The notes under the pieces were generated by a model. That model did not search any database, was not told where the DNA came from, and was given only the letters and a program-made list of their open reading frames with translations. From assembly GCA_965206195.1 (NCBI GenBank), contig CBDBIZ010000011.1, positions 124,001 to 188,000 of the forward strand: DNA of 64,000 bases, in the 5' to 3' direction. Below are positions 44,338 through 53,740 of the stretch, in pieces. The position numbers and the translations under genes were made by a program. Source of the stretch: JAAOIF01 sp965206195 (lineage in GTDB: Bacteria; Pseudomonadota; Gammaproteobacteria; PS1; Pseudothioglobaceae). The stretch's first letter is position 1; each line of letters begins with the position of its first letter.

Positions 44338-45489
44338 ATGTCAAATTACGCACCGCTTGAAGTTGCTTTTGTTAAAGGCGAAGGCTGCTACCTGACAGAC
44401 ACTAAAGGTGAGCAGTACTTGGATGCGCTCTCAGGCGTGGGTGTGGTGGGACTGGGGCATTGCCATCCAGACATTACCTTAGCGATACAACAACAAGCCC
44501 AAAAACTATTACACACCAGTAATTGGTATCATATTCAGCACCAAGAATCCTTAGCTGAAAAAATTTGCCAATTAGCCAATATGGATAAGGCTTGTTTTGC
44601 TAATTCTGGTGCTGAAGCCAATGAAGCAGCAATTAAAATCACGCGCCTATATGCACACAATAATAACATTGATAATCCGATTATTCTAACTGCCAAGCAA
44701 AGTTTTCATGGACGCACTATGGCTACGCTATCTGCCACAGGTAGTGCCAAAGTGCAATCGGGTTTTGCGCCTTTGGTAAATCAATTCATTCACGTTGATT
44801 TTGATGATGTTGAGGCGATTAAAGCACACAGCAATAATCGCAATGTGGTGGCAGTCATGCTCGAGCCTATTCAAGGCGAAAGTGGGGTGATTATCCCAGC
44901 TGATGATTATCTCAATCAAGTGCAAAGCATTTGCCAAGCCAATAATTGGCTGCTGATTTTAGATGAAGTACAAACTGGCATTGGTCGCACTGGAAAATGG
45001 TTTGCTCATCACTATAATAACATTACCCCCGACATCCTGACTTTGGCAAAAGGCTTGGGCAATGGCGTAGCAATCAGTGCTTGTCTGGCAAAGGGCAAAG
45101 CTGCAAACTTATTTCAAGCAGGCTCACACGGCTCAACCTTTGGTGGCAATCCATTGGCGTGTAAAACTGCACTTACGGTGATTGAGGTGATTGAAAAAGA
45201 CCAAATTCTCAATCATGCTACAAAAATGAGCAAATACCTAGCATCAGGGTTTAAATTAAAACTCTCAAATTCACATAAAGTAGTAGCAATACGCGTCAAA
45301 GGGCTAATGGTTGCCATTGAACTTAATCAAGATTGTACAAGCCTACTGAATGCAGCACTGGATAAAAAATTACTAATTAACATTACTGGACAATCAATTC
45401 GCCTATTACCACCACTCATTATTAACCAAACGCAGGCTGATATGATAATTGATACAGTTTGCCTGCTGATAGCTAAATTACCAATATGA
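44338..45489 (+). CDS. argD: Acetylornithine aminotransferase
   Basis: 383 residues from the ATG at 44338, with AAAGG nine bases upstream inside the repeat end. An in-frame ATG at 44320, also within the repeat, would give MQRSYLMSNYAPLEVAF, and SYLM fits the family N-terminus. The fold type I PLP enzyme motifs are clear: GVVGLGHCHPD, FANSGAEANEAAIK, LDEVQTGIGRTG, and the PLP lysine in TLAKGLGNG. It transaminates acetylornithine in arginine synthesis. It overlaps argF by four bases. Confidence 0.95.
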   Translation: MSNYAPLEVAFVKGEGCYLTDTKGEQYLDALSGVGVVGLGHCHPDITLAIQQQAQKLLHTSNWYHIQHQESLAEKICQLANMDKACFANSGAEANEAAIKITRLYAHNNNIDNPIILTAKQSFHGRTMATLSATGSAKVQSGFAPLVNQFIHVDFDDVEAIKAHSNNRNVVAVMLEPIQGESGVIIPADDYLNQVQSICQANNWLLILDEVQTGIGRTGKWFAHHYNNITPDILTLAKGLGNGVAISACLAKGKAANLFQAGSHGSTFGGNPLACKTALTVIEVIEKDQILNHATKMSKYLASGFKLKLSNSHKVVAIRVKGLMVAIELNQDCTSLLNAALDKKLLINITGQSIRLLPPLIINQTQADMIIDTVCLLIAKLPI

Positions 45490-46394
45490 CCATACCACAC
45501 TTTATCAATTTAGATGACTTACCTTGCAATGATTTACAACAAATTATTGACCAGGCGATTGTGCTAAAAAAACAACACAAAGCTGGGGTAATTAACAACA
45601 CTCTTGAAAACAAAACTTTGGCAATGATTTTTGATAAGTCCTCCACTCGCACTCGAGTTTCATTTGAGGCAGGTATGACACAGCTTGGTGGTCATGCCTT
45701 GTTTTTATCCAGCCGTGATATTCAGCTGGGTCGTGGCGAGCCAATTACCGATAGTGCGATTGTGATTAGCTCAATGGTGGATTGTGTCATGTTGCGCATT
45801 TCTTCGCATGAAGCTATTAATACCTTTGCACAACACGCCTGTGTGCCTGTTATTAACGCCTTATCAGATGAATCACACCCTTGTCAGTTGCTTGCCGATA
45901 TGATGACCTACCAAGAATATAATGGCTCAATCAAAGGCAAAACTGTGGTTTGGGTTGGTGATGGCAATAATATGTGCCATACTTATATGCAAGCCGCCAA
46001 AGTTTTTGGTTTTACGCTTAATATTGCCACGCCAAAAGGCTATGAACCAGCGCAAGAGTTTGTCAATCGTTATACTAAACACATTACTTTATACGCTGAT
46101 GCACAAAATGCCTGTCAAGATGCGGATTTAGTCGTCACTGATGTTTGGGCAAGCATGGGCCAAGAAACCGAACAGAAGCCGCGTGAATTGGCATTTAAAG
46201 ACTTTCAAGTAACCACTAAACTCATGCAACGCGCCAGCCCAAATGCGGTATTTATGCACTGTTTGCCAGTTCACCGTGGTGAAGAAGTTAGTGCCAAGGT
46301 AATTGATGGCAAGCAAAGTTTGGTATGGGATGAGGCAGAAAATCGCCTGCACGCACAAAAAGCCTTGTTATTGTTTTTACTGGACAAAATTTAA
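45486..46394 (+). CDS. argF: Ornithine carbamoyltransferase
   Basis: 302 residues. The carbamoyl-phosphate motif STRTR is in DKSSTRTRVSFE, followed by ESHPCQLLADMMT, the ornithine loop region VWASMGQE, and FMHCLPVHRGEE with the catalytic Cys. It makes citrulline from ornithine. Coupled to argD by ATGA. Confidence 0.97.
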   Translation: MTIPHFINLDDLPCNDLQQIIDQAIVLKKQHKAGVINNTLENKTLAMIFDKSSTRTRVSFEAGMTQLGGHALFLSSRDIQLGRGEPITDSAIVISSMVDCVMLRISSHEAINTFAQHACVPVINALSDESHPCQLLADMMTYQEYNGSIKGKTVVWVGDGNNMCHTYMQAAKVFGFTLNIATPKGYEPAQEFVNRYTKHITLYADAQNACQDADLVVTDVWASMGQETEQKPRELAFKDFQVTTKLMQRASPNAVFMHCLPVHRGEEVSAKVIDGKQSLVWDEAENRLHAQKALLLFLLDKI

Positions 46395-46621
46395 GTGATT
46401 GAAGATGTGGTGATTATGCGTTTGTTGTTCATAGTGCGTATAATGCACAATGTCAACTTGTACAAACGCTAACCACAGGTCGTAAGTTGCCACTTGCTTT
46501 TTAGTGGTGAACGGGCGCGGATTTAATAGGATAGATGCGAATTTACAGCAAAGAAGTTTACTTAATCTATCTACCTTGTTAAATTGCTTTTTTGTGTGTT
46601 TCTTGGTGTTGTATTACTCAT
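46377..46621 (-). pseudogene. Frameshifted small gene of unknown family
   Basis: AAGGAG lies seven bases before an ATG at 46621. The frame reads MSNTTPRNTQKSNLTR then stops. If one A is added to the run of six A, the frame continues for about 65 codons (KVDRLSKLLCCKFASILL ... ATYDLWLAFVQVDIVHYTHY) to a stop at 46377 inside the end of argF. The good ribosome site and the long second frame suggest a real gene broken by an indel. I do not recognise it. The rest of the gap (46622-46799) is AT-rich and holds nothing I can name. Confidence 0.4.
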
Positions 46622-46799
46622 GTTTTTGCTCCTTATTTAAAGATTATAAAATATGAGGGTTTGCCTAGCCTGCTTTACAGGATTTAACAACCTTTTTCAA
46701 AAAAAACCCTTACCTAAAAAAATATAGCGGTTCTAGCAAGGCAAGCTAAGATTAGCGTCAAACTCATCTGACTCGTAAACAGTCAAGTGGAATGTTGGG

Positions 46800-47285
46800 T
46801 TAAGGCTTTACGTATGTATAGCCCATTTGTTGCAAGCGTGACAATTCGGCAACACCACTTGGGATAATATCAGCTTTACTTACATCGTAAAGGTCGTCTT
46901 CATAGCTAATCTTTTTACCTCGTAGCGTATTGGAACACACTTGAAAACTTACGCCTTGTTCTTTTAGTCTGGTAATCTTTGCCTGTATAGCAGAAGTGGC
47001 ATTACCGTATTTTAGCTTTGTACCTTCGACTGCTTCAGGTTCAAGTAATAGCGAAAGCCCATTACCATGCATAACAATTTTAAAATCTAGGTTTTCCTTG
47101 CCAACTGCGTTAATGTGGTTTTGTACATTACGCAAAGCACCTGCCTGAAGTTTTGGATTGTCGTAGTTAATATGATAAACAACCTTTTGCTTACCATATC
47201 TTTCATTGGCTATTGCATTTCCAGTAAGTAGTATTGTAATACCTAAAAATATCGCTATCAGATCTTGTATTTTATGTTGTTTCAT
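46800..47285 (-). CDS. Periplasmic DsrE-family protein
   Basis: 161 residues with AGGAG before the ATG. A signal peptide (about 1-26, ending AIA) precedes a DsrE/DsrF-like fold: KVVYHINYDN, LRNVQNHINAVG, FKIVMHGNGLSLL, and the Cys-bearing VSFQVCSNTL, ending LQQMGYTYVKP. DsrE-type proteins carry or sense sulfur compounds through a Cys; exported versions are found in sulfur oxidisers but their substrate is unknown. One Cys is visible. It lies 64 bases after the porin stop. Confidence 0.85.
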   Translation of the reverse strand: MKQHKIQDLIAIFLGITILLTGNAIANERYGKQKVVYHINYDNPKLQAGALRNVQNHINAVGKENLDFKIVMHGNGLSLLLEPEAVEGTKLKYGNATSAIQAKITRLKEQGVSFQVCSNTLRGKKISYEDDLYDVSKADIIPSGVAELSRLQQMGYTYVKP

Positions 47286-47349
47286 TTTCTCTCCTTAAAT
47301 TCCTCAGTAGGTCTTTATTTAGTTAGAGTTACTGAGGGTTGAACCCTAA

Positions 47350-48669
47350 CTAAAATATAAACAATAATTGAGCAGAGATTCTGTTATCAATCCCATCAAG
47401 AATCCTATTTACATTGTGTGCGCTGGCAAAACCTGGTGCTTCTGCTTCACGGAACTCATAGTTAAGTGTTAAACGGCTTTTTTTATTAAAAAAGTACTGT
47501 GCACCTAAAGTGGTGGTGGTAAATTCTCGCTCACCAGTATTACTATCAGTCAACCTATTAAGTACATCATGGCGAATGTCTAATTCCAAATTGGGTTTAA
47601 GTGCATAACCAAAATGTAGATAATAGCCATCAGCTTCACCATCTGGTGCTATATTAAAACTAGCGATATTACCATTAGCAGCAACCGCACCCGGCAGAGC
47701 AGCTCCATCAGTGCCATTAAAAATCATCCCATCTGCTTGCATAAACTCAGCACCAGCACGATACTTATCTTTTTTATAAGTTACACCAATACCGCTTCTA
47801 TCTCTATCATAGTCGCCTGGCGCATCTTTAGTTAAGGTGCGCTTACCATTATGGGTCCATGCAAATAATTTAAGATGGTCTCTTCTTGCACCTTTGCCAC
47901 CATAAACTTGCTCGGCTGACAGATATAAATAAGTATCCTTATCATCATTATTATCACCTCTAGCGATACCATTACCATTGCCTACCATGGCGGCATAACT
48001 GTATTCCCAGCCATTTTCTTGTTTAAAGGTATCAAACACTTGCAAGCCAATATCTCTAAACGCACCAACCGCACCATTTTGCACATTAGCCGTATTGGTC
48101 GCCGCACCTGTGCCATCAAAAAAACGCTCTAATAACATCTGATTAGTAAAATTACTAAAATGATTATAGTTTGCTACGTGAATGGCTCGTAGGGCTTCTT
48201 CTGCGCCAGGAAATTTAAATTGTCCGAGTCTAACTCTAGCACCCTCAAGATGATTTAAAGTAACACTCATATCGGTAATTTTTGCACTACCGCCACCATT
48301 ACTAGTAATACCATTATTACCAAATTCTACTAACATAAAGTAATTCACATTTGGATCTAATAGAAAACCAACACCCCGTACACCAATACGAGCACGGCGC
48401 ACATTAAATTCAGCTGTGCTTTCATCAGGGGCATTACGATTAAAACTTGCCGTTTGCCCTGCCCAAGGACCTGCTGCAATTTTGGTATCATTGGTTCGCA
48501 CGTATTCTGGTTGTACAAAACCCCAAATTTTAGCCCGCTCCGCCGAGGCTTCTGGCTCTGTGCCTTGTAACATCAGCCAATTCGCCGCACTTGTTGGCAA
48601 TGCGATTGTCACCAATAGTGTTAATAATAGTTTTTTAGTTAAAAACACACGCTTATTAGCATCATTCAT
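47350..48669 (-). CDS. Outer-membrane porin, phosphate-selective O/P type
   Basis: 439 residues with AAAGGAG before the ATG. A signal peptide ends near TSAA. The rest is beta-strand sequence with family features (VRRARIGVRG, VRLGQFKFPGAEEAL, TTLGAQYFFNKKSRLTLNYEF), ending with an aromatic residue (LLFIF). Porins of this type move anions. Flanked on both sides by DsrE genes, so I infer transport of a sulfur oxyanion such as thiosulfate or tetrathionate; the sequence does not prove it. Confidence 0.87.
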   Translation of the reverse strand: MNDANKRVFLTKKLLLTLLVTIALPTSAANWLMLQGTEPEASAERAKIWGFVQPEYVRTNDTKIAAGPWAGQTASFNRNAPDESTAEFNVRRARIGVRGVGFLLDPNVNYFMLVEFGNNGITSNGGGSAKITDMSVTLNHLEGARVRLGQFKFPGAEEALRAIHVANYNHFSNFTNQMLLERFFDGTGAATNTANVQNGAVGAFRDIGLQVFDTFKQENGWEYSYAAMVGNGNGIARGDNNDDKDTYLYLSAEQVYGGKGARRDHLKLFAWTHNGKRTLTKDAPGDYDRDRSGIGVTYKKDKYRAGAEFMQADGMIFNGTDGAALPGAVAANGNIASFNIAPDGEADGYYLHFGYALKPNLELDIRHDVLNRLTDSNTGEREFTTTTLGAQYFFNKKSRLTLNYEFREAEAPGFASAHNVNRILDGIDNRISAQLLFIF

Positions 48670-48681
48670 CGTTTTTCTCCT

Positions 48682-49119
48682 TTATGGTTTAATTAGTTGA
48701 TAGTCATTGGTAGTCAAATCGATAATTCTAATTACCCCTGCTGAGACTTTAATAGCATTTGGATTTAAGGCGATAGGATGCCCTAATGCCTTGCTAAAAT
48801 TTTTAATTGTATTAGAACACGCACTGAAACGCACGCCTGAATCAACCAAAGATTGAATCCTGCCAGTATTGGCGTTTCCTTCTTGTAATAAACGCAAACC
48901 AGGCCCGAATGCAACAATCTCAACTTTAACACTATCCTGCCCATAATGTCTAATGAGATTATTAGCAACATTCAAAACCAAAGTTTGTTTTTTTGGATTA
49001 AAATCGCTAATTTGTAGCACCACCTTTTTTTCAACAAAATCATCATTATCACTCGCAGCATAAACTGTGTGCGTTAACAACAAACCAAATACTAACATCA
49101 GTCCTATTATTTTTTTCAT
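48682..49119 (-). CDS. Periplasmic DsrE-family protein
   Basis: 145 residues from the ATG at 49119 (GAG six bases upstream); the longer frame starts at a TTG. A signal peptide ends near VYAA. DsrE-like fold: KVVLQISDFNP, NVANNLIRHYG, VKVEIVAFGPGLRLLQ and VRFSACSNTI with one Cys. It is distantly related to the protein at 46800 and lies 12 bases upstream of the porin, so the three genes are probably one operon (DsrE-porin-DsrE). The 49120-49350 gap should contain its promoter. Confidence 0.83.
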   Translation of the reverse strand: MKKIIGLMLVFGLLLTHTVYAASDNDDFVEKKVVLQISDFNPKKQTLVLNVANNLIRHYGQDSVKVEIVAFGPGLRLLQEGNANTGRIQSLVDSGVRFSACSNTIKNFSKALGHPIALNPNAIKVSAGVIRIIDLTTNDYQLIKP

Positions 49120-49350
49120 TTTCAACTCATATATTTATTTTTGAAATAACAGTATCTAATAAAATCAAAAATAAAAAAGACAGGAATACAATAAACCTCA
49201 TTATGGTTATCCCTGATATAACTAATGGAAACTAATTAGCCATCCTAAAATCCATCTTGATGGAATGAGAATATAGAAGCAATAAGTTGGTACCAAACAA
49301 CGAAATAAAAAACCCAAACATAAAGGCATTTTTTACTTTTATGCAGCGGA

Positions 49351-49986
49351 TTAATTGGTAAATAAATCTAATAATACTGCCATCTTAACCAACTCAGATA
49401 GGTTATTTGCTGACATTTTTTTCATCACCTTGGCACGATGAGCCTCTACGGTTGATTGGCTAATGGATAAGTCAAAAGCAATAATTTTATTGAGTTTACC
49501 AGTAATAACTGCTGCAAATATTTGCTGTTCTCTTTTGGTAAGCGTTTGATAATGTGCATTCGCAGCTTTCATATGTAAAAAATCGCGGTGTGCCACCTTA
49601 TCCAATTCAATAGCTTGATGCACAGTGTCTATCATTTGCTGGTTATTAAAAGGTTTTTCAACAAAATCCAATGCCCCTAATCGCACAGCTCTAACTGCTG
49701 TGGTAATATCTGCATGACCGCTAATAATAATAATTGGCGGATGATGTTTAATTTTCTTATCAATAAAATATTGTTGTAAATCAAGTCCACTCATATTTGG
49801 CATACGCACATCAATAATCAAACAGCCTGTCTGCATTTCATCAAACACTTTAAGGTAGTCTTGTACATCATTAAAACTAACAACGTTTAGATGGACAGAT
49901 TCCATCAATAATTTGATTGCTTGGCAAACTTGCGGATCATCGTCAATGACAAAAACACTTGCTTGATTATTGTCTGCTTTATTCAT
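49351..49986 (-). CDS. FixJ/TtrR-type response regulator
   Basis: 211 residues. The receiver domain (about 8-125) has VIDDD, the phosphorylated Asp in LIIDVRMPNMSG, SGHAD and the conserved Lys in VEKPF. A LuxR-type DNA-binding helix-turn-helix follows (LTKREQQIFAAVITGKLNKIIAFDLSISQSTVEAHRAKVMKK). It overlaps the sensor kinase gene by eight bases. The likely target is the divergentless downstream DsrE-porin operon, 231 bases away in the same direction. Confidence 0.92.
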   Translation of the reverse strand: MNKADNNQASVFVIDDDPQVCQAIKLLMESVHLNVVSFNDVQDYLKVFDEMQTGCLIIDVRMPNMSGLDLQQYFIDKKIKHHPPIIIISGHADITTAVRAVRLGALDFVEKPFNNQQMIDTVHQAIELDKVAHRDFLHMKAANAHYQTLTKREQQIFAAVITGKLNKIIAFDLSISQSTVEAHRAKVMKKMSANNLSELVKMAVLLDLFTN

Positions 49987-52144
49987 GATGAAAAATTGGT
50001 AAAGTTAGTTCAAATTCACTGCCTTCATGACTTGAGAATTTAAGATATAGGCGACCATTATGAGTACTAATAATCTCTTTACTAATTGACAATCCTAAAC
50101 CAATACCTTGTGGCTTACTACTAACAAAAGGATTAAACAAAGTATTAATAATTTTTGCACTCACACCTCCTCGCGCATTATCTTTAATGTTGATGACAAT
50201 GATGTCTTCAGCCATCTTGGTGGTAATTGTTAATTGACGTTTGCTAATCGGTGTAGCTTCAAGTGCCTCAATGGCATTTTTACACAAATTTAAAATGACT
50301 TGATCTATTTGAATAGGCTCTACTGATATCTTGGGTAAATTTTCTGCAAAACAATAGTTAATCTTGATAGATAGTTTGTCCGCTTCAATTTGAATAATTT
50401 TCAGCACATCTTCAATCAGATGGTTAATATTAACTAAGAGTTTTTTAGGCGACTCTTTTTTAATTAATCGCCTTAATTGTTTAATGATTTCACCAGAGCG
50501 TTCAGCCTGAGTACTAACAAGACGGATGGTTTCTAATAATTTTTTACGATCGATTTTTTCAGTATTTAACAGTTGTGTAGCGACAAAAGCACTAGTATTA
50601 ATTATCGTTAAAGGCTGGTTAAGTTCATGCGCAATACCCGACACCATTTCCCCCAAAGTATTGATACGAGTCATATGAAATAAATCTGATTGATACTTTT
50701 GTAACATTCGTTGTGTTCTGTGTTTTTCGCTCATATCCCTAAAAACAACAACACTGCCGGTAATACGGCTATATTCATCTTTAATAGCTGTACAAGTGTA
50801 TTCAACCGCAAAAGGTTTGCCATTCTTTTTCCAAAATATATCGTTCTCGATAAAACGATTTTTTCCATCTGAAATAGTGTGGTAAACAGGACATTCATCG
50901 ATAGTATAATGAGCCCCATCAAGATGACTATGGTGCAAAATATTATGTTGCTGCCGACCAATCATATCATTCGCCTGCCACCCTGTTATATTAGTCATTG
51001 CTTTGTTAATAAAGGTGCATTTACCCGATAAATCAACGCCGTAAATACCATCATAAACTGAATTAAGCATCAAGTCATGGTGTTTTTGCAATGAATATTG
51101 TGATTTCTTTAAGCCACGATTAAGTTTTAGTATCCAAATACCAGCAACCATTAACACCAATAACAATATAATGACTAACACCACTTGTAAAATATTTTGC
51201 TTGGTGTATTGCATAAAACTCACTTGGTCATAATGACGATATGCACCAATTTTTAGCTTTTTCATTAAATGGTGTATTGGTTGATAATCAATCGGTGTGA
51301 TCCATTCCCAATAACCTCGTGCTTGAGCTGCAAAACTATTTTCTGGCATTGATAACAAAATAGAGGCCACTTGTTTGGCTAATTTATTACTCACCTGTTT
51401 GGTCTTAGCAAACGCCCATTCAGGGTAAAGTTTGCTACTTAAATAATAAGGGAATCCTGGCTGTGTTTGTGGGTGAATAATGCGAATCTGTTTAGCAATT
51501 CGTGCATCATTACCAATCATCCTTTCCAGTACGCCTGTACGCACAATACCTGCATCAACTTCTTTTGATAAGACGGCTTTAACAATATTATCTTGGACAC
51601 CTAAAAACTTAACTTGTTTGGCGTCTTGATGTAAATCAAACCCTGCCTCTAAAAATTCATTATAGGCAATCAGCCAACCCCCTAATCCTTTAGGTGTTGC
51701 ACCTGCTATGGTGTGATTTTTTACATCTTTTAGCGTGTGAATAGGATTGTCTAAATGGGTAAAGATGACCGAGCCAAATTGAGCATATTTTGACTTATCG
51801 ACTAGTGTTAAAATACTAATAGCTCCGTACAAAATCTCTAAATCAACATAAGAAATAGGTTGAGTAATAACAAAATCTATTTGATGATTAGCGACTAAGG
51901 CTTCCAAAGTCCTAACATTACTTGGCTCAATACTAATTAATTTAAATGTATGTTCAGGGATTCGTTGTTGCAAGTAATCAATCGTTGGCTGCCATGACTT
52001 CTGAGCATAAGCCTCACCTGAAAAAGCCAGTGCTGCAACCACAATTTCATCAGCAGAGGTATTAATAGAGAATAGCAATAAAAAATAAATGGTTATTCTT
52101 TTAAAAAAACGCCAAATAGATAAAAGACAATTGCTAAATACCAT
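49979..52144 (-). CDS. Sensor histidine kinase with PhnD-like periplasmic domain (TtrS-like)
   Basis: 721 residues from the ATG at 52144. A signal/anchor helix is followed by a periplasmic binding-protein domain of the PhnD type (about 30-300: IVVAALAFSGEAYAQKSWQPTIDYL, DFVITQPISYVDLE, GATPKGLGGWL). A membrane helix lies at about 325-345, a PAS domain at about 360-480, the phospho-accepting His in VSGIAHELNQPL, and an ATPase domain with ILNLCKNAIEAL and GIGLGLSISKEI. This layout matches TtrS, which senses tetrathionate. Ligand here is inferred from neighbours. Confidence 0.9.
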   Translation of the reverse strand: MVFSNCLLSIWRFFKRITIYFLLLFSINTSADEIVVAALAFSGEAYAQKSWQPTIDYLQQRIPEHTFKLISIEPSNVRTLEALVANHQIDFVITQPISYVDLEILYGAISILTLVDKSKYAQFGSVIFTHLDNPIHTLKDVKNHTIAGATPKGLGGWLIAYNEFLEAGFDLHQDAKQVKFLGVQDNIVKAVLSKEVDAGIVRTGVLERMIGNDARIAKQIRIIHPQTQPGFPYYLSSKLYPEWAFAKTKQVSNKLAKQVASILLSMPENSFAAQARGYWEWITPIDYQPIHHLMKKLKIGAYRHYDQVSFMQYTKQNILQVVLVIILLLVLMVAGIWILKLNRGLKKSQYSLQKHHDLMLNSVYDGIYGVDLSGKCTFINKAMTNITGWQANDMIGRQQHNILHHSHLDGAHYTIDECPVYHTISDGKNRFIENDIFWKKNGKPFAVEYTCTAIKDEYSRITGSVVVFRDMSEKHRTQRMLQKYQSDLFHMTRINTLGEMVSGIAHELNQPLTIINTSAFVATQLLNTEKIDRKKLLETIRLVSTQAERSGEIIKQLRRLIKKESPKKLLVNINHLIEDVLKIIQIEADKLSIKINYCFAENLPKISVEPIQIDQVILNLCKNAIEALEATPISKRQLTITTKMAEDIIVINIKDNARGGVSAKIINTLFNPFVSSKPQGIGLGLSISKEIISTHNGRLYLKFSSHEGSEFELTLPIFHHE

Positions 52145-52177
52145 AATCAACTTATACTAAATCTTTGAATCTATATC

Positions 52178-52190
52178 AGGTCTTTGCATA
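52178..52190 (-). repeat. Remnant end of the start-codon repeat
   Basis: AGGTCTTTGCATA, read on the minus strand as TATGCAAAGACCT, matches the right end of the 160-bp repeats with one change in the AAAGG. It again lies upstream of a gene start (52144) in the same relative orientation. The rest of the element is gone. Confidence 0.5.
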
Positions 52191-52289
52191 ATCCATAATT
52201 CTGTATCTTAATTTAAGTTTTTTAGTTTTTTCTTAATTTATAGCGCTTTATATATTTAGCTACACATCATCAATTAAACTCTTACTTAA

Positions 52290-52436
52290 GTCAATCTCCT
52301 ACTAAAAACTCCTCATAATCATACTCCATCCTATCTCATGTATGCACTTTAACGTTCCCTTTATTTAAGTTAAAAACAAACTCATCAACATAACGCTTAA
52401 TATGGTTGTCTGAAAAATAATGAAAAGTGCTGTAAT
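52290..52436 (-). pseudogene. Remnant of an IS1595/ISXO2-type transposase
   Basis: The minus-strand frame reads YYSTFHYFSDNHIKRYVDEF then VFNLNKGNVKVHT, a stop, then DRMEYDYEEF. The motif (S-x-x-H-I-x-R-Y-V-D-E-F, then NxGN and DRM) is the conserved C-terminal part of IS1595-family DDE transposases as I know them. Only about 45 codons remain and one internal stop is present. The rest of 52145-52616 is AT-rich and otherwise unrecognised. Confidence 0.6.
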
Positions 52437-52616
52437 AACCTCTTGTTTACTACGTTTAGTGATAATTCTATATGATTAACAACTAGGGTATTACACCGTT
52501 AACCTAGAGTTTTTATTCAATAAATTTTTTAGCTGCTATGTGATCAAGGCATGCTGCTAATAGTTAGAATGTCAATATGGCGTCTTTGCCATGTGATAGA
52601 GTTTTTTGTTGTAATA

Positions 52617-53321
52617 TTATGGATATTTCACTGTTTTTTGTGTGATTAACTCTATAAGTCCATAAAACTTTACCCCACGCTCGACTTTATCACGCCCTTT
52701 TGAGGCGCGCCAACGATTGGTATCTCTTAGTGAATATACACAACCGCAATATTCTTGTTGGTAAAAATTTTCACGTTTAGACAACTCTAACATACGCGAT
52801 GAGCCACCTTGCTTACGCCAGTTAAAATCCCAATAATCAACACCTGAAAACGGCGCAACTGCTCGCTTACCACAGTCGTTGATTTGGCTCATATTTTTCC
52901 AACGAGAAATACCCAAAGTAGATGAGATTAAATCAAAACCATGGTCTTTGGCATACTTGGCAGTAACCTCAAAGCGCATCTCAAAGCAGGTGGTGCAACG
53001 CGCACCCCGCTCTGGCTCATTTTCTTGACCTTGGGTGCGTTCAAACCAATGATCTTTATTATAATCTGCATCAATAAAATCCATGCCAAGTTTTTGCGCA
53101 AAGCGCATGTTTTCGGCTTTGCGCAACTCGTACTCTTCAAACGGATGAATATTTGGATTATAAAAAAACAATGTGGTGTCAATCTCTGACGCTACCAAAG
53201 CCTCCATAATCTCAGCTGCACAAGGTGCACAACAAGAATGCAGTAGTAGTTTGGTTTCACCACTGGGCGTTTTCAACTGCGGGCGCTGATAATTTATTAA
53301 GGAATAATCTACTTTAGACAT
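52617..53321 (-). CDS. queH: Epoxyqueuosine reductase QueH
   Basis: 234 residues from the ATG at 53321, which overlaps the previous gene by 13 bases. The Cys motifs of the family are all present: LLHSCCAPCAAE near the start, GARCTTCFEMR, and QEYCGCVYS. QueH reduces epoxyqueuosine to queuosine in tRNA with an iron-sulfur centre and is an alternative to QueG. Also visible are FFYNPNIHPFEEYELRK and TLGISRWKNM. Confidence 0.93.
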   Translation of the reverse strand: MSKVDYSLINYQRPQLKTPSGETKLLLHSCCAPCAAEIMEALVASEIDTTLFFYNPNIHPFEEYELRKAENMRFAQKLGMDFIDADYNKDHWFERTQGQENEPERGARCTTCFEMRFEVTAKYAKDHGFDLISSTLGISRWKNMSQINDCGKRAVAPFSGVDYWDFNWRKQGGSSRMLELSKRENFYQQEYCGCVYSLRDTNRWRASKGRDKVERGVKFYGLIELITQKTVKYP

Positions 53322-53740
53322 GCCTTCATCCTCTTTAACACTTCCCAAGCCTCACGTTTGAGCACTTGATTAATTAAAATTTCACTTGGATGATGAGTGG
53401 CAAAATGCGTATCTAACACCGGCGTTAAACCTTTGCTCATCAGTAATACTGTCCTTGCATTGTATTGTGAAAGAGTGTGAGTTAGGTCGTCAATATCAAT
53501 ACTAACACACTTAATATCGTCATTTTTAATATCAATGGCTGCTAACATTTTAAATAAAAAATCTTGAGTTTTTCCAGGCTGACAAAATGAGCGATTGTTT
53601 TGCGTTTCTATCACTAAACATTGGGTATGGATTTTTTTATCTTGAGGGTTGCCAACATTATTGGCATTAGGCTGGATATATAAAAACTCAGGCACGCCCA
53701 GGGCATCCAAATACTGAGCTCTTAGCATAACATTATTCAT
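53309..53740 (-). CDS. HolD/uracil-DNA-glycosylase-fold protein (possible DNA polymerase III psi)
   Basis: 143 residues. The start (RAQYLDALGVPEFLY) resembles HolD proteins, and the end (HHPSEILINQVLKREAWEVLKRMK) resembles the terminal helix of uracil-DNA glycosylases, whose fold HolD shares. The catalytic UDG motifs are absent, so repair activity is unlikely. I infer a clamp-loader psi-like role with modest confidence. It overlaps leuA by four bases and queH by 13. Confidence 0.6.
   Translation of the reverse strand: MNNVMLRAQYLDALGVPEFLYIQPNANNVGNPQDKKIHTQCLVIETQNNRSFCQPGKTQDFLFKMLAAIDIKNDDIKCVSIDIDDLTHTLSQYNARTVLLMSKGLTPVLDTHFATHHPSEILINQVLKREAWEVLKRMKACLK

Noticed and set aside
46395..46799. 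Small RNA gene in the argF-DsrE gap
   Set aside because: No recognisable tRNA, 6S or other RNA pattern; a frameshifted protein frame explains most of the conserved-looking part.
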